64,000 nucleotides of DNA, taken from the NCBI RefSeq assembly GCF_027111335.1, contig NZ_CP114288.1:4836001-4900000 (forward strand), given 5' to 3'. This document shows positions 9,201 through 16,353 of the stretch, in pieces. The notes under the pieces are model-generated. The model was not told the DNA's origin. It ran no database searches and saw nothing but the letters and a program-made list of their open reading frames with translations. Position numbers and translations under genes: made by a program. Numbering within the stretch: position 1 is the first letter of the stretch; the number at the start of each line of letters is the position of its first letter. Source of the stretch: Flavobacterium aquiphilum. GTDB lineage: Bacteria > Bacteroidota > Bacteroidia > Flavobacteriales > Flavobacteriaceae.

Positions 9201-9264
9201 TATCCGTTTCAATCTTTTGTTCCAAAAAAAGGAACAAAAGGATTTCCTCTTCTATCCCTAACCC
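9201..9264. repeat. Intergenic palindromic repeat, family 1, copy B
   Basis: TATCCGTTTCAATCTTTTG and CAAAAGGATTTCCTCTTCT flank the hairpin TTTTGTTCC/GGAACAAAA. The blocks align with copy A at 2293. The rest of the 9183-9381 gap holds no supportable gene; an open minus-strand stretch there has no start codon. Confidence 0.6.
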
Positions 9265-9381
9265 ATACGGAATATGAGAAGTCTTTCGTTTCAAAATAAA
9301 ACCTTCAATTCCAGAAACACTATCCAAAGAAGCAACTACGCAAGCTAAATTCCCATTGAAGATATAAAACACCGAAACTTT

Positions 9382-10233
9382 TTAAATATCCCTATACATT
9401 TTTCTATATTTAGAAGGAGACATATTCATAAATTTCTGGAATTGTCTGTTAAAGAAACTCAAATTATTATACCCCACTTTATACCCAATTTCAGAAATAC
9501 TTAAATCTGTTGCAATTAGCATTTTACTCGCCATGCTAATTTTATATTCGTTTATGAATTCAAAAAAAGATTTACGGAAAGTCTTTTTGAAAAAACGACA
9601 AAATGACTCTTTACTCATTACCACTTTTTTAGAAACCTCTTCCAAACTGATTTGTTGAGAATGATTTTCTTTCACAAAATTATAAATCAAATTAATCCGC
9701 TCACTTTCCATTACAGTCAGATTACTTGTAAAACCCTGACCCGCCAAACATTTATAACTTGCATTGGCGGCTAAATCCTGTATAATTTGCAAAAAAGACA
9801 AAAGCCTTTCAAAAGGAGGCAAATCTACCAATTGCAATAATTTAGATTCCATTTGGATGGCATCCTCTTTTTCAAAATGAATCCCCCTGACTGCCAACCG
9901 AATCAGTTGCCGGATATGCTGAAATTCTTCTTTCTCCAACCAGGGCAACAGTAAATCCTCATCCCACTGAATGATAATGCACCTCACATCCTCTTTTTGC
10001 TCTCCAATGGTTTTCCAACAATGCGGTAAATTTGAACCTACCAAAACCAAATCGCCGTACTCAAAACTTCCCATATTATCTCCCACATAACGAATGCCAC
10101 TACTTCCAAGAATATAAGTAAGTTCATATTGCGGATGGAAATGCCAAGAGGCAATAAATTCTTTTCCCTCAAAAACACTCGTTTTAAAGGAACTCCCCGG
10201 AGAGGGACTGATGCTTCTGTATTCGGCTTTCAT
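9382..10233 (-). CDS. AraC-family transcriptional regulator (cupin sensor plus HTH)
   Basis: A 283-residue one-component regulator. Residues 1 to about 150 form a cupin-like ligand pocket (FHPQYELTYILGS, GDLVLVGSNLPHCW). The C-terminal ~100 residues hold the two AraC helix-turn-helix units, with ISLEEVSKKVVMSKESFCRFF and ISEIGYKVGYNNLSFFNRQF, ending in the SPSKYRK signature. It is divergent from the enolase-superfamily gene at 10369, and the shared intergenic region carries repeated AAATAGTGT half-sites, so it is the likely local regulator of that cassette. Ligand unknown; probably a sugar or sugar acid. Confidence 0.9.
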   Translation of the reverse strand: MKAEYRSISPSPGSSFKTSVFEGKEFIASWHFHPQYELTYILGSSGIRYVGDNMGSFEYGDLVLVGSNLPHCWKTIGEQKEDVRCIIIQWDEDLLLPWLEKEEFQHIRQLIRLAVRGIHFEKEDAIQMESKLLQLVDLPPFERLLSFLQIIQDLAANASYKCLAGQGFTSNLTVMESERINLIYNFVKENHSQQISLEEVSKKVVMSKESFCRFFKKTFRKSFFEFINEYKISMASKMLIATDLSISEIGYKVGYNNLSFFNRQFQKFMNMSPSKYRKMYRDI

Positions 10234-10269
10234 AAGGAATCGGTTTTAAAATTCTAAAATAATAAAAAA

Positions 10270-10324
10270 ACACTATTTTGAGTCAAAATAGTGTCATAAA
10301 TTACTTTTATTGTGTAAATAGTGT
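10270..10324. promoter_or_regulatory. Candidate AraC operator: three AAATAGTGT half-sites
   Basis: ACACTATTT at 10270-10278 and AAATAGTGT at 10286-10294 form an inverted pair (arms ACACTATTTTG/CAAAATAGTGT). A third copy in direct orientation lies at 10316-10324, exactly 30 bp from the second, inside the promoter spacer of the + strand gene. This is typical spacing for an AraC-type dimer binding on one DNA face, though binding is inferred. Confidence 0.5.
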
Positions 10325-10338
10325 GTGTTTTAGATTTG
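10309..10338 (+). promoter_or_regulatory. Promoter of the enolase-SDR cassette
   Basis: ATTG at 10309-10312, an 18-base spacer and TAGATTTG at 10331-10338 fit the Bacteroidota -33/-7 pattern, 30 bases before the coding start. An AAATAGTGT half-site lies in the spacer. Confidence 0.6.
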
Positions 10339-10368
10339 TAATATTGTAAAAATAAAAACCGTATTAAA

Positions 10369-11457
10369 ATGACATCAGATATTGCTATCAGAGACATAAA
10401 ATTATTCAAGGCATCCACAACGCTCAAAAAACCCATTGCAGATGCGACACATACGCTAACCGAAATTGCATTTATCGTTATGCGTATTCAATTAGAAAAT
10501 GGTGTTATTGGAGAATCCTATTTATTATCTTTTCAATACTCACCAAATGCAATTATTGGGGCGTTGAAAGATATCATTCCGGTGATAAAAGGATACAAAG
10601 CCAATGAAACAGGAGCAGTTTATCAAAAACTGGATGATTTAGCCGAGTATTTTGGAAACCAAGGAGTCTTACGATGGGCACAAGCAGCCATCAATATTGC
10701 CATGTGGGATGCTTGGGGTAAAACTTTAGGGCAACCCATCCACAAAATATTAGGCACACACAAAGAAAAAGTATCCATTTACGGAAGTGGTGGCTGGATT
10801 TCCTATTCTATCGACGAACTTATTGAAGAAGTGACCAATTATGCTAATCGAGGCTTCAAAGCTGTAAAAATCAAAGTAGGTTCACCAAAAGTAAGTACTG
10901 ATGTAGAGCGTTTGCGCCTTGTTCGTGAAGCCGTTGGGGACAAAGTTGATATTATGATGGATGCGAATCAGGGAATGGACTTGCCATCAGCGATGAAATT
11001 GGCCCGTGAAGCCCGAGATTTAAACATTCATTGGTTTGAGGAACCCATTCATCACCAAAATTTTCAAGGTTACGAAATTCTCAAAAACCAAACGGGAATT
11101 TCATTAGCCATGGGAGAAAGAGAATTTGACACTTTGCCTTTAAGAGAATTGGCAACTCGAAATGCCTTAGATATTTGGCAGCCAGATATCTTAAGAATTG
11201 GCGGTGTGGAAGCTTGGAGAGAAAGTGCCGCATTGGCCAAAAGCTTCAATTTACCAGTATTGCCCCATTATTATAAAGATTATGATGTCCCTTTATTATG
11301 TACTATTTCAAACGGTGTGGGAGTGGAATCTTTCGATTGGGTTGACCCTTTAATCGACAACCCTATGATTATCCAAGATGGTTTTGCAAAACCGCACGAT
11401 TTACCGGGATGGGGATTTAGTTTTATAGATGATCGAATGACCGAAATTAAATTATAA
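10369..11457 (+). CDS. Mandelate racemase/muconate lactonizing enzyme-type protein (enolase superfamily)
   Basis: A 362-residue Mg-dependent enzyme that abstracts a proton next to a carboxylate. The full catalytic set is visible: KIK at 167-169, metal ligands Asp 198 (MMDANQG), Glu 224 (WFEEP) and Glu 250 (MGERE), and a His at 300 (LPHYYKD). This lysine/histidine arrangement is that of the mandelate racemase subgroup, which includes many sugar-acid dehydratases and racemases. It is followed three bases later by a short-chain dehydrogenase and flanked by AraC regulators, so a sugar-acid dehydratase acting before an oxidoreductase is the best guess. The substrate cannot be named from sequence. 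Confidence 0.88.
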   Translation: MTSDIAIRDIKLFKASTTLKKPIADATHTLTEIAFIVMRIQLENGVIGESYLLSFQYSPNAIIGALKDIIPVIKGYKANETGAVYQKLDDLAEYFGNQGVLRWAQAAINIAMWDAWGKTLGQPIHKILGTHKEKVSIYGSGGWISYSIDELIEEVTNYANRGFKAVKIKVGSPKVSTDVERLRLVREAVGDKVDIMMDANQGMDLPSAMKLAREARDLNIHWFEEPIHHQNFQGYEILKNQTGISLAMGEREFDTLPLRELATRNALDIWQPDILRIGGVEAWRESAALAKSFNLPVLPHYYKDYDVPLLCTISNGVGVESFDWVDPLIDNPMIIQDGFAKPHDLPGWGFSFIDDRMTEIKL

Positions 11458-11460
11458 ATC

Positions 11461-12222
11461 ATGGCACTAGAAGCATTTTCATTAGCAGGCAAAATCGCTT
11501 TGGTTACTGGAGGCGGAACCGGAATTGGATTGGGAATTTCAAAAGCTCTTATTGACGCCGGAGCACAAGTAGTCATAACCGGAAGACGAGAAACCGTTTT
11601 GCAGGAAGCAGTAAAAGAATTGGGTGACCAAGCTTTTTATCGAGTGAATGACATAACCGACAAAACGGCAATTCCGCAATTAGTAAAAGACATTGAGACC
11701 AATATTGGTCCAATAGACATTTTGGTAAACAACGCCGGAATCCACCACAAAGCTTTGGCACAAGACACTTCCGATTTTGACTTTGAGCGCATCATACAGA
11801 CCAATCTGTTGAGCGTATTTTCGCTAACCCGTGAATGTGCCAACTATATGCTGGAACGAAAAAGCGGTTCCATAATTATGATTAGTTCCATGGCAGGGCT
11901 TTTCGGAATTGACAAGGTGGTTGCTTACAGTGTTTCAAAAACAGCCCTGACTGGCCTAGTCAACACCTTGGTTACTGAATATTCAAAATCCAATGTCCGT
12001 GTTAATGCCATTGCTCCGGGATGGATTGAATCGAATATGTTTTTGAACGCAATAAATCAAGATGAAAAACGAAAACAGCAAATTACGAATCGTATCGCCA
12101 TGGATCATTTCGGAAAACCTGAAGATATTGGCAACGCGGCGGTTTTCCTAAGCTCTGAAGCAGCTCGTTATATAACCGGTGTTATTCTACCTGTAGATGG
12201 GGGAGCTACCGTTAATTTTTAA
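11461..12222 (+). CDS. Short-chain dehydrogenase/reductase
   Basis: Classical NAD(P)-dependent SDR of 253 residues. The Rossmann motif TGGGTGIG is at the N-terminus, NNAG follows strand 4, and the catalytic residues are Ser 143, Tyr 156 and Lys 160 (YSVSK). The C-terminus ends PVDGGATVNF, typical of gluconate 5-dehydrogenase-like or 3-ketoacyl reductase-like enzymes. It starts three bases after the stop of the enolase-superfamily gene, so the two are co-transcribed and probably act on successive intermediates. VITGRRE after the second strand suggests NADP preference (inference). Confidence 0.9.
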   Translation: MALEAFSLAGKIALVTGGGTGIGLGISKALIDAGAQVVITGRRETVLQEAVKELGDQAFYRVNDITDKTAIPQLVKDIETNIGPIDILVNNAGIHHKALAQDTSDFDFERIIQTNLLSVFSLTRECANYMLERKSGSIIMISSMAGLFGIDKVVAYSVSKTALTGLVNTLVTEYSKSNVRVNAIAPGWIESNMFLNAINQDEKRKQQITNRIAMDHFGKPEDIGNAAVFLSSEAARYITGVILPVDGGATVNF

Positions 12223-12251
12223 AAATATTTATAGTCACACAAGCCCTATTT

Positions 12252-12308
12252 AATAAATCCTTTTGTTTTTTTTTAAGAAAAACAAAAGGATTTATCACTT
12301 CTAGCTAA
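12252..12308. repeat. Hairpin and partial copy C of intergenic repeat family 1
   Basis: AAATCCTTTTGTTTTT pairs with AAAAACAAAAGGATTT. The right arm continues as GGATTTATCACTTCTAGCTA, echoing GGATTTTCACTTCTGCC in copy A. It may also serve as terminator for the SDR gene. Confidence 0.5.
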
Positions 12309-12380
12309 ACCGAAAAATAGTCAACAATATTATCCTTTCAGAGTTAGTTAAAATCTACAGCTCCATATAATAAGTTTTTC

Positions 12381-13247
12381 TCAAATATTTTTACCCCCTC
12401 GAAAAACTGTCGGTGTCACTCCTGCAGTCTTCTTGAACAATCGGACAAAATAAGAATAGTCATCGAAACCTAAGTCAGTTGCAATTTCGTTGACGGTTCT
12501 TTTTTTATCCATCAGCATTCTTTTCGCTTCCAAAATGATTCTGTCGGTTATGACCTGAGTAGTGGTCTTCTTTAGAATTTCGTTGCATATCCTGTTCAAA
12601 TGCTTGAGCGTGATATGGAGTTGCGACGCATAGAATGAGGGTCCCTTTTCGGTCCAAAAATATTTTTCCAAAAGCACATTAAAATCTTTAATTTTCGCAT
12701 TATATGAATGCGTTTCCAAAACATGTTGCTCTTGATATTTTCTGGCAATTTCAATGTGAATGCTATCCAAAATATTCATGATTTTATCCTGCTTCATGAT
12801 TTTATCACCTTGATATTCTTCAAGCATATTATGAAAATAAGGCTCAATTCCCTTTAATTCTTTGGCTCCAAAAAACATTTCGGGTGAATTTCCCAACGAA
12901 GAATAAAAAGGAAAAATATCAATTGTCTTTTGCCTAAAATAAAGATTATACATTTCTTGGGAATAAAAAACGACAAACCCATCAATATCATCAGACAAAA
13001 CCCAGTGATGCATTTGTCCGGGCTGCATAAAAAACATACTTCCGGGAAGAATCTTAAAACTATCAAAATCGATGTCATGAGTCCCGGATCCTTTTGTAAA
13101 AATAACTAGCACATACGAATTGTGTCTATGTGGTTCTTCGACAAAACTATGGTTGACCAAGTGATTTTTGAAAGTATTAATATAGAAATCACTATTGACA
13201 TCATTGCAATTGAATCGTTGAATGGAATATATTGGATATTTACTCAT
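12381..13247 (-). CDS. AraC-family transcriptional regulator
   Basis: A 288-residue regulator with an N-terminal cupin (EPHRHNSYVLVIFTKGSGTHDID, ILPGSMFFMQPGQMHHW) and a C-terminal AraC double helix-turn-helix (VNEIATDLGFDDYSYFVRLFKK, then AGVTPTVFR). It is unlike the regulator at 9382 in sequence, so the two are not a recent duplication. It converges on the SDR gene and is divergent from the DUF983 gene. Either flank could hold its target; closing the enolase-SDR cassette on its right side suggests a link, but this is inference. Confidence 0.88.
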   Translation of the reverse strand: MSKYPIYSIQRFNCNDVNSDFYINTFKNHLVNHSFVEEPHRHNSYVLVIFTKGSGTHDIDFDSFKILPGSMFFMQPGQMHHWVLSDDIDGFVVFYSQEMYNLYFRQKTIDIFPFYSSLGNSPEMFFGAKELKGIEPYFHNMLEEYQGDKIMKQDKIMNILDSIHIEIARKYQEQHVLETHSYNAKIKDFNVLLEKYFWTEKGPSFYASQLHITLKHLNRICNEILKKTTTQVITDRIILEAKRMLMDKKRTVNEIATDLGFDDYSYFVRLFKKTAGVTPTVFRGGKNI

Positions 13248-13315
13248 AAGACCTAAATGTCTTTTTTGTGCTATAATTAGCGAATATAGAAAATAGCTGT
13301 GATACTAATTAAAAA

Positions 13316-13323
13316 TACCTTTG
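13316..13323 (+). promoter_or_regulatory. Bacteroidota -7 box for the DUF983 gene
   Basis: TACCTTTG fits TAnnTTTG and lies 17 bases before the start. Confidence 0.5.
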
Positions 13324-13339
13324 AAAAAAAATAAATAAA

Positions 13340-13702
13340 ATGTCACACGCACTTGTCCACATCCTAAATAACGAATGCCCTCATTGTCACAAAGGAAAAG
13401 TATTTAACGAAAAAAACACCTTTATGACTATCGGTTTCCCAAAAATGAATCAGTATTGTTCGCATTGTCATTATAAATTCGAAAAAGAACCCGGTTATTT
13501 CTTTGGCGCGATGTATGTAAACTATGGCTTAACCGTTGCACAGGGAATCGCTACCTACTTGATTTCTCAACCTTTTTTCCCAACACTATTCGATTTAAGG
13601 ATCATTGCCATTATTGCTTTTGTCATAATAGCTATGTCCTCTTTCAACATTCGTCTTTCAAGATTACTGTGGATTTATATGTTTAAAAACTATTCCGTTT
13701 AG
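13340..13702 (+). CDS. DUF983 family zinc-ribbon membrane protein
   Basis: A 120-residue protein with an N-terminal zinc ribbon made of two Cys pairs (CPHCHKGKVF and CSHCHYKFEKEPGYFFG) followed by two transmembrane helices (about residues 57-77 and 83-103). This matches the DUF983 family, whose function is not established. It stands 47 bases before the DUF6370 gene and may share a transcript with it and the Crp/Fnr gene. Confidence 0.85.
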   Translation: MSHALVHILNNECPHCHKGKVFNEKNTFMTIGFPKMNQYCSHCHYKFEKEPGYFFGAMYVNYGLTVAQGIATYLISQPFFPTLFDLRIIAIIAFVIIAMSSFNIRLSRLLWIYMFKNYSV

Positions 13703-13748
13703 AGTTAAGTCTAAAATACGTAACTTAGGACTCTCTAAATTCGTTCTA

Positions 13749-14069
13749 ATGAAAAATCTATTTTCGATCGCAATATTATTTACCGTGTTTTTGGCTAATG
13801 CCCAAGACAAAAAAGAACTATTAAAACCACAAATAGTAGAAGTTTCCTGTGGCGAGTGTCAATTTGGAATGAAAGAAAAAAGCTGCGACCTTGCCGTTCG
13901 TATTGACGGAAAGTCCTATTTTGTGGACGGAACAAAAATCGATGAGCACGGAGACGCACATGCCAAAGACGGTTTTTGCGAAACCATCCGAAAAGCCGAA
14001 GTTACCGGAACGATAGTAAATGACCGTTTCAAAGCTGTTACTTTCAAACTGCTTCCTGCAAAGAAATAA
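13749..14069 (+). CDS. Small periplasmic Cys-containing protein (DUF6370-like)
   Basis: A 106-residue exported protein with a clear signal peptide (residues 1-18, ending LANAQ). The mature part has a CGECQFGMKEKSC cluster and a further Cys in DGFCETIRKAEVTG, plus Asp/His-rich KIDEHGDAHAKDG. It resembles DUF6370; function unknown. The cysteines and histidines could bind a metal or form a disulfide (inference). Its stop codon directly abuts the ATG of the Crp/Fnr gene, so the two are translationally linked. Confidence 0.75.
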   Translation: MKNLFSIAILFTVFLANAQDKKELLKPQIVEVSCGECQFGMKEKSCDLAVRIDGKSYFVDGTKIDEHGDAHAKDGFCETIRKAEVTGTIVNDRFKAVTFKLLPAKK

Positions 14070-14645
14070 ATGGCATTGATACTCGAAAATATTGCGCAGC
14101 ATGTAACGCTTACGCAGCAGGAGCAGGAACTTTTCCTGTCCAAAATTGTAACACATCAATACAAAGCAAAAACCATTTTACTGAATAGCGGCGAAATTTG
14201 TAAACATTCTTATTTTGTAAATTCAGGGATTTTGCGCAGTTTTAACATTAATGACAATATTGTAGAACACGTATTGACTTTCGCCTGCGAGGGTTGGTGG
14301 ATTGGAGACATGTACAGTTTGCTTTCGCAAAAGCCGGGCAACCTGTTCATAGAAGTCTTGGAAGATGCCGAAGTGGTTTTGTTATCCAAAGAAAACCAAG
14401 AAATACTGTATCGTGAAATTCCGAAGTTGGAGCGATTCTTCAGGATACTTACCGAAAATTCATTAGTAGCCAACCAAGAGCGCTTAATGGACAACCTTAG
14501 CCTCACCGCCGAAGAACGTTTCGAGAAATTCTGTAAAAAATACCCAACGCTCATTCAAAAAGTGGCTCAAAAACAAATCGCATCCTACTTAGGCGTTACG
14601 CCGGAGTTTTTCAGTAAGATGAAAAGTAAAATGTTGAGAAAATAG
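14070..14645 (+). CDS. Crp/Fnr-family transcriptional regulator
   Basis: A 191-residue regulator with an N-terminal cyclic-nucleotide-binding-like jelly roll (TILLNSGEICKHSYFVNSGILRSF, ENQEILY) and a C-terminal winged helix (AEERFEKFCKKYPTLIQKVAQKQIASYLGVTPEFFSKMKSK). The recognition region reads VTPEFFSKM, not the usual ETxSR pattern, as in many Bacteroidota members that do not sense cAMP. No Fnr-type cysteine cluster is present. It is encoded directly after the DUF6370-like gene. Its C-terminus is similar to the translated remnant at 15076-15147. It may act on the palindrome at 15151 before pirin (inference). Confidence 0.9.
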   Translation: MALILENIAQHVTLTQQEQELFLSKIVTHQYKAKTILLNSGEICKHSYFVNSGILRSFNINDNIVEHVLTFACEGWWIGDMYSLLSQKPGNLFIEVLEDAEVVLLSKENQEILYREIPKLERFFRILTENSLVANQERLMDNLSLTAEERFEKFCKKYPTLIQKVAQKQIASYLGVTPEFFSKMKSKMLRK

Positions 14646-14660
14646 TAAACTCACTCTACA

Positions 14661-15062
14661 CTAAGTTTTATTTAAAAATAATAATTGAGTTCGAAATTGA
14701 AATAAAGCATTATGTTGTATATCAATCATATTTTGAAAAGTGGTAATATTACTTTTAGTGTAGTTTTTATTATTTCTTAAATCATCATATACCTTATCAG
14801 ACAACCCTTTTTCAAATTCCTCTTTAGCAATATCCAAATATTGCTGAAAAGTAATATTTGGGTATAACTCATGATTAGCTCCATTATTTTCATCTATATA
14901 TTTTTGGATTAATGATTGAACTTCTAAATGAAGCTTTTGTGTAACTTTAAAAACGCCCAATAAATTATTTCTTTCCTCAGTAACATCAGGAATTGAATTA
15001 AAAGTTTTGTGATAAGTTAGCCAAGCAATAACAACCCCTATTAAACCTATTAATATTTCCAT
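14661..15062 (-). CDS. Hypothetical membrane-anchored protein
   Basis: A 133-residue protein I do not recognise. It has one N-terminal transmembrane segment (residues 2-16, EILIGLIGVVIAWLTY), then a charged, mostly helical region with NNLLGVFKVTQKLHLEVQSL and a second helical stretch near 85-130. It is likely a membrane-anchored cytoplasmic or periplasmic coiled-coil-like domain. It is in the opposite orientation to all neighbours, looks AT-rich, and lies between a full Crp/Fnr gene and the remnant of another, suggesting insertion into a former regulator locus. Confidence 0.6.
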   Translation of the reverse strand: MEILIGLIGVVIAWLTYHKTFNSIPDVTEERNNLLGVFKVTQKLHLEVQSLIQKYIDENNGANHELYPNITFQQYLDIAKEEFEKGLSDKVYDDLRNNKNYTKSNITTFQNMIDIQHNALFQFRTQLLFLNKT

Positions 15063-15075
15063 AACACTTTTTTAA

Positions 15076-15147
15076 ACAAATATATCCAATATGGACGTGA
15101 CTCTAGAGTTTTTCAATAAAATGAAAAGCAAAATGCTCCAAAAATGA
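15076..15147 (+). pseudogene. Tail remnant of a second Crp/Fnr-family gene
   Basis: Reading in frame to the stop at 15145-15147 gives a peptide ending DVTLEFFNKMKSKMLQK. It matches the last residues of the intact regulator upstream (GVTPEFFSKMKSKMLRK) at 13 of 17 positions. An in-frame stop precedes it at 15073. The DNA of the last 18 codons agrees at about 40 of 54 positions, so it is an old paralogue and not a recent duplicate. It ends 80 bases before pirin. Confidence 0.65.
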
Positions 15148-15150
15148 TTT

Positions 15151-15166
15151 CTTAACCTAGATTAAG
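15151..15166. promoter_or_regulatory. Candidate Crp/Fnr operator before pirin
   Basis: CTTAACCTAGATTAAG is a 16-bp palindrome with one mismatched pair. Its centre is about 44 bases upstream of the start site expected from the -7 box at 15189, the usual position for a class II Crp/Fnr activator. Confidence 0.5.
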
Positions 15167-15188
15167 TGTCCTCGGCCCAAATCGATTG

Positions 15189-15196
15189 TACATTTG
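15189..15196 (+). promoter_or_regulatory. Bacteroidota -7 box for pirin
   Basis: TACATTTG fits TAnnTTTG and lies 31 bases before pirin. No good -33 element is present at the right distance, consistent with an activator-dependent promoter. Confidence 0.6.
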
Positions 15197-15226
15197 TATA
15201 ACAAAAATCACTAAACATATACAATC

Positions 15227-15943
15227 ATGAAAAATACAGTTTTACACAAAGCAGAAACAAGAGGACACGCAAATCACGGATGGTTAAACGCTTATCACAG
15301 TTTCAGCTTTGCTAGTTGGTACAATCCCGATAGAGTTCAATTTGGTGCTTTACGCGTTTTGAATGACGATACTATTGCAGCCGGAATGGGTTTTGGAACT
15401 CACCCTCACGACAATATGGAAATTATCACAATTCCTTTGGAAGGTGATTTGGCACACAAAGACAGCATGGGTAATGCCGCTACCATAAAAACAGGAGACG
15501 TTCAAGTAATGAGTGCCGGAACCGGAATCCAACACAGTGAATTTAATCCGAACGCAGATCAACAAACAAAACTTTTCCAAATTTGGTTATTCCCAAAAAC
15601 TAGAAACGTTGAACCTCGTTACCAACAAATTACTTTAGACACCACTGAACAAAAAAATAATTTTGCCCAAATATTGTCTCCAAATCCTGATGATGCCGGA
15701 GTTTGGATTCACCAAGATGCTTGGTTTCATTTAGCCGATTTTGAGGCAGGTTTTTCTAAAAATTATGAACTAAAAAAAGAAGGAAACGGAATTTATATTT
15801 TTGTAATTTCAGGAAAAATTACTGTTGATGGTCAAGAATTGGAAACCCGTGATGGTTTTGGAATAACTGATTTTAGAAATTTGGAATTCAAAGCTACAAC
15901 AGACGCAAAATTTCTGTTAATGGAAATTCCAATGAGCTACTAA
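15227..15943 (+). CDS. Pirin family protein
   Basis: A 238-residue bicupin of the pirin (YhhW/YhaK-like) family, the usual bacterial length. The N-terminal cupin metal site is present: FGTHPHDNMEIITIPLEGDLAHKDS supplies His, His and His/Glu, and GTGIQHSEFN supplies the next His. The C-terminal cupin is shorter and lacks a full metal set, as is typical. Bacterial pirins have been reported with quercetinase-like activity or as redox-responsive binding proteins; the role here is not known. The promoter arrangement suggests control by a Crp/Fnr regulator. Confidence 0.93.
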   Translation: MKNTVLHKAETRGHANHGWLNAYHSFSFASWYNPDRVQFGALRVLNDDTIAAGMGFGTHPHDNMEIITIPLEGDLAHKDSMGNAATIKTGDVQVMSAGTGIQHSEFNPNADQQTKLFQIWLFPKTRNVEPRYQQITLDTTEQKNNFAQILSPNPDDAGVWIHQDAWFHLADFEAGFSKNYELKKEGNGIYIFVISGKITVDGQELETRDGFGITDFRNLEFKATTDAKFLLMEIPMSY

Positions 15944-15947
15944 AGAT

Positions 15948-16066
15948 CCTGAGTCGCTAAGATTCTAAGTCATTAAGAAAAGACTTAGAATCTTAGTAAC
16001 TTAGTCCCGATAACTATCGGAATAGAAACTTTAGAAAAAAACTTAGCAACTTAGCAACTTTAGAAA
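15948..16066. repeat. CTTAG-type short repeats with CCCGATAACTATCGG palindrome
   Basis: The gap between pirin and the GNAT gene contains repeated words around CTAAGATTCTAAG, CTTAGAATCTTAG and CTTAGCAACTTAG, forming a hairpin, and TCCCGATAACTATCGGAA at 16004-16021. A similar word set recurs at 51405-51475, and the palindrome recurs at 52004. Confidence 0.6.
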
Positions 16067-16068
16067 AA

Positions 16069-16353
16069 ATGAACGAAGAAGTACAATTAGAAATAAACGA
16101 CAGAAAAGGTTTTTTCCACATAGACATTAACGGCAAAACCGAAGCAAAAATGACTTTTGTATTCGCCGGTCCGGATAAAATCATAATAGACCATACCGAA
16201 GTAAACGAAGGTAATAACGGAAAAGGTTATGGAAAAAAAATGGTGGCCAAAGCGGTAGAATATACTAGAGAAAAAAACATCAAAATCATTCCGCTTTGTC
16301 CATTTGCAAAAAAAGTATTTGACAAAACTCCTGAATTTAGAGACGTATTATAA
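16069..16353 (+). CDS. GNAT-like acetyltransferase, YjdJ type
   Basis: A 94-residue minimal GNAT fold (N-acetyltransferase-related, YjdJ/GCN5-like). The acetyl-CoA loop is recognisable in GNNGKGYGKKMVAKAVEYTREK, followed by IIPLCPFAKKVFDKTPEFRDVL, the hallmark C-terminus of the family with its conserved Cys. In enterobacteria YjdJ is paired with the 4Fe-4S protein YjdI; here the YjdI-like gene follows two genes downstream. The stop overlaps the next start by one base, so translation is coupled. Confidence 0.85.
   Translation: MNEEVQLEINDRKGFFHIDINGKTEAKMTFVFAGPDKIIIDHTEVNEGNNGKGYGKKMVAKAVEYTREKNIKIIPLCPFAKKVFDKTPEFRDVL

Noticed and set aside
9185..9381. Small minus-strand gene (frame reading CVVASLDSVSGIEGF...)
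   Set aside because: No start codon or family match; much of it is the repeat element at 9201-9264.
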